From: Mesaphorura yosii | Lineage: Eukaryota; Arthropoda; Collembola; Poduromorpha; Tullbergiidae | Length of the DNA: 64,000 bases | Reading direction: 5' to 3' | Assembly (NCBI GenBank): GCA_009869945.1 | Contig: WIXG01000193.1 | Coordinates: 88,221-152,220, forward strand | Shown here: positions 56,577-64,000 of the stretch, piece by piece | Numbering within the stretch: position 1 is the first letter of the stretch | Layout: each line of letters opens with the position of its first letter | Made by a program: the position numbers and the translations under genes | Notes under the pieces: model-generated | What the model was told of the DNA's origin: nothing | What the model saw: only the letters and a program-made list of their open reading frames with translations | Databases searched by the model: none

Positions 56577-56646
56577 TTTAGTACAACCTTCTTCAATTTC
56601 ATTATTAATCAATTATTATTTAATCAGTTGAAAAACAATTATTCGT

Positions 56647-58184
56647 TTAAAAAACTGTCAAATGGATAAACTGAAATGTCAACACTACAAATATAAATGA
56701 ATTAATTCGATCACTCCCTGACTTAGTGGTTGTTTCCGGTGGATAGGTGCTTCCTCTATTTATCTCGTCACAAATTCTCTGGAATGCGTCGCCCGCAACC
56801 TCGAAATCCGACATGTCCGTGTAGATTTGTGCAGATATTCTGATCCACCAGAATCCATTGTGCTTGTATGGTGAACAGTACACGTTCTGGTATCTGTACA
56901 GCAGCGTATCAATCCAGAAATCGTCCAATAGTGATGGATCGTCGGGATTGTCAATGGACAGCTGCACATCAACCATGCTCCCAATTTGTTCGTCTTCAAG
57001 TTGCAATCTGCGTGTGTCGAACCGTTCTACGAGGTATTTCGCCCCTTCGATCGCTAAATTATGCGTGTAGTTTCGAATAGCTTCTTCTCCACCGACTTCC
57101 CTTCGAAATTCGAGAGCCGCAGTTACCGTCATGTAAGGGCTGTAGTCGATGGTGCCAGTCCAGAAGAATTCGTCCTGGTATCTCGATGGAACAGCGTAGT
57201 TTGAGGAGATGGACGCAGGATGCACGGTGGGCTGAAGAGATTTCTTTACGTACATCATGGAGCATCCACGAGCAGCGTACAACCATTTGTGGCAGTTGGT
57301 GATGTAATAGTCTGGTTCCATCTCGCGCAAGTTCACCGGAACCTGGCCAATTGCGTGTGCACCATCGATTAGGACGGAAATGTTGTGCTTTCGAAATATG
57401 GGAATCAGAAGATGCAAAGGTTGGACAATTGCCGGCGTCGACGAAATATGATCAATGAGCGCTAGACGGATTGGCAAGTTCTTCAAAATAAATTCTTCAC
57501 ATAACGCTACCACGTCCGCATTTCTCATCGGCCATTCCACAGAGAATTCCAATCCTGTCACGGCTCCATTCGAGTAGTCAGACACATACTGGATGAGCGA
57601 CCTCATCGCGCCATACACGTTGCTAAAATAGAGAATCTTGTCTCCCATCGTATAATTCATACTCCGAAGAATCGCGTTCATTCCACTCGTGGCGTTGGGA
57701 ATCACGACCAAATCCTCCGCATCGCAATTCACAACCTGTGCCAATTCTTTCCGAACCGAATCCAGGGCTTCTCTTGCTTCTCGTCGAATCCACAGATCAG
57801 CATTTGCCTCGGCGCGGTCCTGGAATTCGTGCAGAGCTGTGCGGACGGCCTTCGGGTAGGTTCCTGATGATGAAACTTGATTAGTTAAAAATATCTGTAT
57901 TACTGGAAGTCAAGTGTCTTTACCGTAAGCCCCGTGGTTAAGGTTGACATAGCCAGGCTTCAGGAGAAATTCCTCGCGCATGGTGCGGCCGAAAGTTGTA
58001 ACAACATTTCCTGTGTTGAACGAGTAGAGTAAAACATCGCCGTGAGTTTGGACGGCTAACATATCGGTCATTGTCAATTGCAACGACATCATTTACCTGA
58101 CGCAGCTCCAGAAATCTGGAGTTGAGTCGTCACCACAATCACGAGTACGCATTTTGAAAACGCTCGCAGAAGTTTAAACGCCAT
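56647..58184 (-). CDS. Isopenicillin-N-epimerase-like PLP enzyme (class V aminotransferase), secreted and possibly GPI-anchored
   Basis: PLP-dependent fold-type I enzyme of the class V aminotransferase/cysteine desulfurase group, in the branch annotated as isopenicillin N epimerase (CefD-like, also EgtE/Egt2-like). Three exons: 58097-58184, 57924-58010 and 56647-57863; 1392 nt, 463 aa, with introns of 86 and 60 bp. The N-terminus (KCVLVIVVTTQLQISGAAS) is a signal peptide. Then FLLKPGYVNLNHGAYGTYPKAV, the typical entry of this branch, VIPNATSGMNAILRS, the cofactor Asp in LIDGAHAIGQ (D225), the Schiff-base lysine in CHKWLYAARG (K251), FFWTGTIDYSPYMTV and a C-terminal domain. The last 17 residues (SFIFVVLTFQFIHLTVF) are hydrophobic after a polar SGSDRIN segment, as in GPI-anchor signals. 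The true substrate is unknown; the epimerase name should not be taken as function. Possibly acquired by transfer, though related genes occur in several invertebrates and fungi. Confidence 0.88.
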
Positions 58185-59014
58185 TTCAAGCGAGTGTATT
58201 TTATCAAAATATAGTTATTGTGAGAAAGGTTCAAAACAAATTGAGAGGTTTGCAGTTTTATCCTAAAATGGAGACGCTTATGCTACACGCAATTCTCAAC
58301 TGATTTAACTCTTAGAACTTCAGTTACCAGAATCACTTTAATTATTTTGAGCAGGAATACGAATTTACACTTTGCAGTGTCAATTCCAGTAAAGTGCTTT
58401 CATTAATTAACATCGGTGTTAAAAGGAAAATAACCACTACCGACCACCGTAACATAGATCAAGTTGAGGTAACAGAAGCAGGAGTTCCCAGAACGTGATC
58501 GCCAATCAAGATTAAGAGCCATCGATCATTACACGGCTTTCGTGCCGTGCTGTGTTGAAATATTCCAAAATTTCACAAGCACTCACATGATTCACGAGTA
58601 CCGTATCTCTGAGATTTCAAATGTGCTATCGACTATCAGTTGTCATCACAAGCGAACTAGTCAATTAGTGCGTATCTTCAAATTGGTCTCAAAAGTACCG
58701 CTAGACATTCCATTTTCACAAACATCCAGAACGAAAGTGTCAGTCAGCCACTTCACAAAATGCAAAATTGACGCTTCGCCCAGGAATTCATTCGATGGAG
58801 AATTACAATTAGCGCAGCAGGAATCATTTGCACTTATTACAGAGTATATATGATTCAGTTTTAATGAAACGATCTTCAATAATAGCACTAATTAACAAAG
58901 CTGTGTAACACTGAAAAAAAAATTACGAATTTACATGACATGACGTGGTGAGTCCGTTTATTTTGTATGGGCGAGCTAACACAACTAGAATTAAATTGAT
59001 GGAGCAAGTCAAAA
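58185..59014. other. Intergenic, upstream of the PLP enzyme
   Basis: Promoter side of the PLP enzyme and 3' flank of the Ly6-like gene. A plus frame at 58542-58853 has no recognisable features. Confidence 0.5.
58957..58962 (-). promoter_or_regulatory. Polyadenylation signal of the Ly6-like gene
   Basis: AATAAA on the minus strand about 55 bases after the stop codon at 59015. Confidence 0.55.
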
Positions 59015-59758
59015 TCAAACATTGGGTGGAATTCTCTCTCCGCTGCTGATGATCGCGCCTGCCACAAGAATAATGTGAATGCTCGTGACCACTATAACAA
59101 TAATAAAAGCATCCAGGAGATGATCAGTCATGCTGCTTGGATTGCCACCGGATTTTGCTGCACGATGAATGTCATGGTCGTTCTCATCGCAGTCATTGTC
59201 ATGAATGCCTTTATATCGTACTTGAATACTGAGACCCTGCTTGTCCAGTTTGTACTCTTCGAACACTGAATGCCGGCGTTCGCCATTGCAAGGCTGTCCG
59301 TCATTCTGATCCCTGGCACAGTAGCATCCGTTAAACGTTTTCTCGTCTCCATCGCGGAATTTTAGATCCCCACATTCGACTACTTGGCCCTTCGAGACTT
59401 GCCAACAACTTCGAAGTATTCCGGCGCCAAGCTTGAATTCTAAGCAAACAACATGGGTGAGTCGGTTCATTTGACTCTCTTCAAAGTTTGCACTGGTGTA
59501 TTGTACCTCTGAAGTCGCCCCACACTAACACGAACACAAACGTTGGCTCCTCTTCTGGTTCGTGCTGGACACCGCCACTAATTCGCTCTAGCCCCATCGC
59601 GTGCTTTCGGGCCTTGTGCGTGAGCCCAATGTACTCCAAAGCTTTGTCTACGTCTTCTCTGCTATTGCAATTCACGCTGTACTCGCGATTATTTGATCGT
59701 TCACAAGTGTGACCCAATCGTGTCACCTCGTCGCAAAAACATGCGTAGCATCTCAAAC
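59015..59758 (-). CDS. Ly6/uPAR-like cysteine-rich surface protein, 3' exons
   Basis: Two exons are supported: 59508-59758 (acceptor CATTGCAG, then LRCYACFCDEVTRLGHTC) and 59015-59439, joined across a 68-bp intron starting GTACAA. The cysteine layout opens with CYACFC, continues with NC, SCW and VECGDLKF, and closes with GCYCARDQN and PCN, as in the three-finger LU domain with its terminal CN. Near the C-terminus a strongly hydrophobic segment (DHLLDAFIIVIVVTSIHIILVAGAII) would be a membrane span or GPI signal. The loop holding GLERISGGVQHEPEEEP is long for the family, and a His/Asp-rich stretch precedes the membrane segment. The exon with the start codon and signal peptide should lie at higher coordinates; none was convincing, so the gene is 5'-incomplete in this model. 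Confidence 0.55.
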
Positions 59759-60366
59759 CTGCAATGATTCATGCGTTTCATGCATGGAATTCAGTTCAGG
59801 CCGACAACGAAGGCTGTGGTTTTTCTACCATCGATGTGACAATGCTGAATAATGCCTAATATTGTCCAGAGAAGGCAGAAAATGGCCCAGTTTAAAGATA
59901 ACTCCATTCGAGGCTAGTGACAAACTCAGCTGAGGACAACTTGCCTACTTTCTGTTGTAGTTTAGCTTGAATAACTCATCAGCTTTGTAAACATACTTCC
60001 TCATTCTATTCTACGAAAGTTCAATCATGAAATCTTTCGGCATGAGCGAAGCAGCCTCAATAGGAACGCAAGTCATTTGTTGCAAGCAATCTCCAGAGAA
60101 ACTTGATTCAAGAAAATTGTTCCAAGTAAATTGTTTCAGGAGAAATGTTCCCGGAAACGTATTCCCAGTGTTCACGTTGTGAATATTGGAAAGTGTAAAA
60201 TCAGGCAGCTTTACAATTTACTGATAACGAACGTCAACTTAGGCCTGGAATAAGCGGAAGTGGTAGCCGCATGACAATTTATTGCTTCAGAGAAAGACAG
60301 AGTCATTTTTAGAATCATTCCAGTGATTCAAGTACGATTGATTCGCGAGCGTATTCGCAGTTACCC
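59759..60366. other. Gap between Ly6-like gene and aldo-keto reductase
   Basis: Should contain the missing first exon of the Ly6-like gene and the aldo-keto reductase 3' UTR (AATAAA at 60278-60283, minus). No exon could be assigned with confidence. Confidence 0.4.
60278..60283 (-). promoter_or_regulatory. Polyadenylation signal of the aldo-keto reductase
   Basis: AATAAA on the minus strand, 84 bases after the stop codon. Confidence 0.6.
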
Positions 60367-61722
60367 TCATTTTCTGAATGGGTATTCTGGATGCTTCTCA
60401 ACACTGAAAGGAAAGTTGAGCTTATAAGAATAATATGAATTAGCCCGCATTATGAGAGCTCGTTTACCCTTTGAATGCGCCCATTGTGAAAGTTCTCCCT
60501 ACTTCGCCTCTATCCAGTGCTTCTAGCACAGTCATATCAACATCATTCAGTTCGAAATCAAAGACCTGTCAGGAGATTTTTATTAAGAATTTTTATGGAA
60601 GAGATTCCAACTTAACGTTTCAAACTTACATTTATGTTCTCCTTTAATCTGTCTGGATTAGTGGACTTGGGAATTGGAGCCAGCTCCAGCTGAATCAGAA
60701 ATCTGATTAGAATTTGTGCAGGGGTCTTGCTGTACTTCTTTGCAAGTTCTAGAACGGCAGGGTCATCGAGAAGCTGTGGCAGCTCGGATCCTTTCCTGCA
60801 TGTGTGAAACATTAATTCAAGATGCAGCAGAAGAAAGCTTACACTGGCACTGGCAGATCTAAGATTTATTCTGTTACATGGACAGTTTGCCATAAGGATC
60901 CGAGTTCCGACCGGGTGATCCAAGCGGCCCGTAGGCAACAATGGTTATGTTATGGTTCGCACACATTCTGCGCAATTCCTTCTGCTGAAAGTACAGATGG
61001 GCTTCTACCTGAAGGTTCACGGGTGGCACTTTGGCTACCTTCATGATCCGCTGAATCTGCGAAGCATTGAAATTGGAAATGCCAATGGATTTCGCACGCC
61101 TTCGCATGACTTGGTCCTCCATCTTTCTCCAAATTACTTCTAAGGTTGGGGCCGTGTCCAGAAGAACGTCCCCATTTTCATCCTTCGGCATAAAATCGTC
61201 ATCGGATATGTACTGGAATGAGACCGGGCTGTGGATCAGATACAGGTCGACGTAGTCCAACTGCAGAGCGCGCAGCGATTCTTTCATGAAGTGACATACG
61301 TGCTCCGGTTGACTTCCGTGGATGGGAAGCTGAAGACAAGCACACATTACAGAGTATCTGTATCTGTAAGCATCTGTAGTCGTGAGCAAGTTTGCAATGT
61401 AATAGGTGGCTTGTTTACCTTTGTGGTAATGAAAAGATCTTCGCGCTTCACTTTTCCAGCAGTCAGCCATTCTTTAAGCACTTTGCCCAGCACGCCTTCA
61501 TTCTTGTAGCGGTACGCTGTGTCGAAATGCCTGTAACCGATTTCCAGCGCTGTGTTGAGGGCCGATTCCAGCTGAGCAGGATCATTTGCCTGGAATGGCA
61601 GTGATAACTTTTACAGCCAGAACCAGCTGCCAGGATAAGATGTGACTCATGATGTTTACCAGAAATAGGCCCAGTCCTACCACTGGCATTTTGTAGCCGT
61701 TGTAAAACGTCAAGAATTCCAT
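60367..61722 (-). CDS. Aldo-keto reductase (AKR1-like)
   Basis: Cytosolic NADPH-dependent carbonyl reductase of the aldose/aldehyde reductase type. Six exons: 61660-61722, 61419-61589, 60884-61329, 60630-60795, 60468-60565 and 60367-60403; 981 nt, 326 aa, the normal family length. It begins MEFLTFYNGYKMPVVGLGLF. The catalytic tetrad is complete: D44 and Y49 in FDTAYRYKNEG, K78 at the exon end TTK, and H111 in LYLIHSP. Further family blocks are SIGISNFNASQI, VNLQVEAHLYFQQ, IVAYGPLGSP and, for cofactor binding, PIPKSTNPDRLKENI. The usual NQVE substrate/cofactor stretch reads LQVE here, and the GLGTW start reads GLGLF. The donor of exon 3 (CT/GTCCAT) is weak but is the only site that keeps frame. 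Substrate cannot be predicted. Confidence 0.93.
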
Positions 61723-62851
61723 CGCCAAACATGCACGCAGTGAATTGTCCGGCTAAACTGAGAATTGACACTGATAATGAAGTTGAATATATACTACAAA
61801 ATGATAGTCACTGAATCCAATACCATCCTTTTTTACGGTAAGCATTGCTTGCATACCACAAAGCCAAAGTTGAGGCAGCTCGCACTTTGACACTCACAAG
61901 TGGATGAAAATGAAACTTCAAGTCTGACTACTCTCTCGCACAATTTGTTCTCACGCTCATCTCTGAGCCGAGCCAGACGCAGACAGCGACTACAGTAGAC
62001 TCAGACTCTATTTCTGATACCATTTATTGTGGCCCGGTTAGTTTAAACCGGATTTCACGCTAATTCCTTGCATAATCGCACTATATTTAACTTGATTTGC
62101 ATCACAATGTAAATTATTAGCATTCAAGGCCGTGACATCTGCGTCTGCGCTATTTAACGAAAGCGAACATACTAAAATGATTTTTTAAATGTATGATGAT
62201 GTGCTAATGGCTAATAGTCAATACTTAATGGTGTACAAAGTTTTTTGTAACGTATGTTTGTACATGCTCACCAATCAGCATTAAAAACATACGTGACTTG
62301 CTTCACAGCTGCTGTTGTATACCAAAGCAAAATTCCATTCGTACAGGTGGCTATCAAATTAAATGATGAATGCTTGTAATAGTTCATTAAATCGATCCAT
62401 ATTCCTCCACTTCGATTTGTGAAATTTGCGATAATTCGATCGATCATAATTGAGGAGCAGATTATCTCTCACTGTTATGTTCACAATAAGTTCAAAGTCT
62501 TGATTGCTAAGACCGCACTAAGAATGTCATTTAAACTTCTTGCATTCCGTACATGTACAAGACTAGCACAATAGTTGGTGTCTCAGTGGCCCTAGAAGCC
62601 AGAAATGTTTGCATCTCGTACCCCATTTCTAAATAAAACTGTCCACATCAGTGCATTGGATCCAACAATAATGATGCTTGTTGGTTCACAGGCTGTGTCT
62701 GCCTTCGTCCAGAGTAGAAAAGTCACGCAGCGCACGCTTTCACCAAGCGCGGACATTTTTATTTTTGTAGACCAACACGAAATTTTATTAAACTTTCGTG
62801 GCTGCTCCCGTACGATCGAAGGTGCTTCAAAATTAATCGCGATCCTACAAG
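61723..62851. other. Intergenic, aldo-keto reductase promoter side
   Basis: No gene recognised. Overlapping frames on both strands at 62592-62868 show no domain. Confidence 0.45.
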
Positions 62852-63391
62852 ATGTACTCATGGCATGACTTCAACAAGTTTAAGATTTATGACACCAACA
62901 CCAATCTGAACGGCGAGAGCAAGGCTGACTCAAATTCACACCCGCCCAGGAAGGTGACGTTCGTCGATGGCGGACCTGGAGGAGTCGGGCAGAGCCGCAG
63001 TCGGCCTACAAAGCCGAGTTGGGTCATGTTAAGCATCATGGGATAATAACGGCGTACCATCATCTCGAGACCCACGAGCGTCGTCCGTCCTTTCTAATAA
63101 GCAAGGCCCGTCCGTGAAAGATCATCGTCAAACCAACGGGTCTTTTCAATTGTTCGGTCCAACTTGATTGGACACGAAATGCGGTCTCACCTGAACGTTT
63201 CCGAGACGAGAGCTGCATTTAACATACATCAGCACAATCGCGCCAGTGAGTGTAACGACAGGCCTAGCGGGAACTCCAAATTGTACGTCAACAGTACTGA
63301 GAGAAAGACGAAGCCCAAATTCCAGGAAGCGCCACCGTTCAGTTTACGGAAAACCGTAGGCACGAACAAGAATAGAAAGTCATCGATGTAA
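62852..63391 (+). other. Coding-like segment, frames interrupted
   Basis: Base composition becomes more GC-rich and frames look protein-like. An ATG at 62852 reads MYSWHDFNKFKIYDTNTNLN, continuing KVTFVDGGPGGVGQ to a stop at 63046, and a second frame at 63164-63391 reads RASECNDRPSGNSKLYVNS and ends KNRKSSM. No splice pair joining them cleanly was found, so this may be several exons, a frameshifted copy or a UTR. The family is not recognised. Confidence 0.3.
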
Positions 63392-63432
63392 TCAAAGTCT
63401 CGGAAGACATCGAAGCGAAAAAGTAGACCGGC

Positions 63433-63743
63433 ATGGCCAGCAGCAGCAGCCACCGCCCTGAGGAAATGCAACGAACGTTGTTTGTGCACAAAGGCATATC
63501 TAGTTACGCCACTCCTCACAATCCCGGCCCGTCGTTTAACACGTTCGGCCTTCTCGTGGATCCAAAGTACGTAAAAGCAAAAGAGTTGCGTGCGTGTTTC
63601 TAATTTATTACTTGAGGTCAGCATCTACATTTCTATGCAGAACATTTATTTTGGGTGCCGCCAGCACAAGCAAATCAGCCGATGATCGGTTTCGGTTCAT
63701 AGCCGACATGTCTGAGTACTACAATGACCAAAGTGATTCCTAG
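63433..63743 (+). CDS. Unrecognised exons near right edge
   Basis: An ATG at 63433 reads MASSSSHRPEEMQRTLFVHK, then ATPHNPGPSFNTFGLLVDPK, up to a GTACGT donor at 63567. After a CTATGCAG acceptor the exon at 63641 continues in frame TFILGAASTSKSADDRFRF and YYNDQSDS to a stop at 63743, giving about 78 residues. An alternative donor four bases later (GTAAAA) would read NIYFGCRQHKQISR instead. No domain is recognised. It may be part of a larger gene with the preceding segment. Confidence 0.35.
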
Positions 63744-64000
63744 TGAAGGACAGGAAGCTGATTGTAAGTTGACTTTTGGCTCTGTGCTTTGCATTTGGCT
63801 TAGTTTGCGTTTGTTTCTCCAGATTGAAGGGAATCGACCGCAGCAAAAGCCTTGGACCGAAGCAACCGAAGTCTATTATGGGGGGATTGTGGACAAAATG
63901 CACGGCGTTTGTGTTCCACGGCGATTGTCTTGTGCTTCACCTGGTGAAGCTTGTGCGCCACCTACTGAATCAAGCACTTGGCATGAAATCAAGTACCTGC
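63744..64000. other. Right edge, nothing assigned
   Basis: No exon or other feature could be supported in the last 257 bases. Confidence 0.4.

Noticed and set aside
55650-58184. A beta-lactam biosynthesis cluster
   Set aside because: Only an epimerase-like gene is present; no ACV synthetase, isopenicillin N synthase or expandase is seen in the window.

Overview
This is eukaryotic, animal nuclear DNA. Genes are split by many short GT-AG introns (mostly 50-100 bp), AATAAA signals sit just past several stop codons, there are no operons or Shine-Dalgarno sites, and the gene set is metazoan: tau-tubulin kinase, axonemal dynein heavy chain, COQ6, stum, SMIM12 and GDPGP1. A MYND/SET protein of the arthropod SmydA type and an Asator-like kinase N-terminus point to an arthropod. 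At least two genes look bacterial or fungal in origin but carry animal gene architecture. A springtail (Collembola) or a similar transfer-rich arthropod would fit, but that is an inference and I cannot fix the species.

Layout. 1-4.65 kb: 5' part of a tau-tubulin kinase (minus), running off the left edge. 4.65-14.1 kb: a long stretch without a recognisable gene. 14.1-18.2 kb: GDPGP1 (minus) and galactose mutarotase (plus), divergently arranged. 20.2-22.4 kb: a stum/SPEC3-family membrane protein (plus). 24.6-25.6 kb: an Endo H-type GH18 endoglycosidase (plus). 28.7-29.5 kb: an unrecognised 257-residue protein with an uninterrupted CDS (plus). 30.2-51.5 kb: a minus-strand tandem of COQ6, axonemal dynein heavy chain DNAH6 (about 45 exons, 17 kb) and SMIM12. 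52.1-54.2 kb: a SmydA-type SET/MYND protein, divergent from COQ6. 55.5-58.2 kb: a convergent pair of glutathionyl-hydroquinone reductase (plus) and an isopenicillin-N-epimerase-like PLP enzyme (minus). 59.0-61.7 kb: a Ly6-like surface protein and an aldo-keto reductase (both minus). 62.8-64 kb: coding-like exons on the plus strand running towards the right edge.

Exon models for GDPGP1 (381 aa), GALM (367 aa), stum (226 aa), the endoglycosidase (326 aa), COQ6 (483 aa), SmydA (572 aa), the epimerase-like enzyme (463 aa) and the aldo-keto reductase (326 aa) were built by hand from splice sites. Each sums to an exact multiple of three and reads through without an internal stop.

The genes do not form one pathway. 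The most notable content is the Endo H-like enzyme, which has an intact catalytic motif plus an animal-style intron in its signal peptide, and the glutathionyl-hydroquinone reductase, whose only intron lies in the 5' UTR. Both are strong candidates for domesticated horizontally acquired genes. Two introns that are unusually long for this window (one in DNAH6, one in COQ6) contain extra coding-like or transposon-derived sequence.
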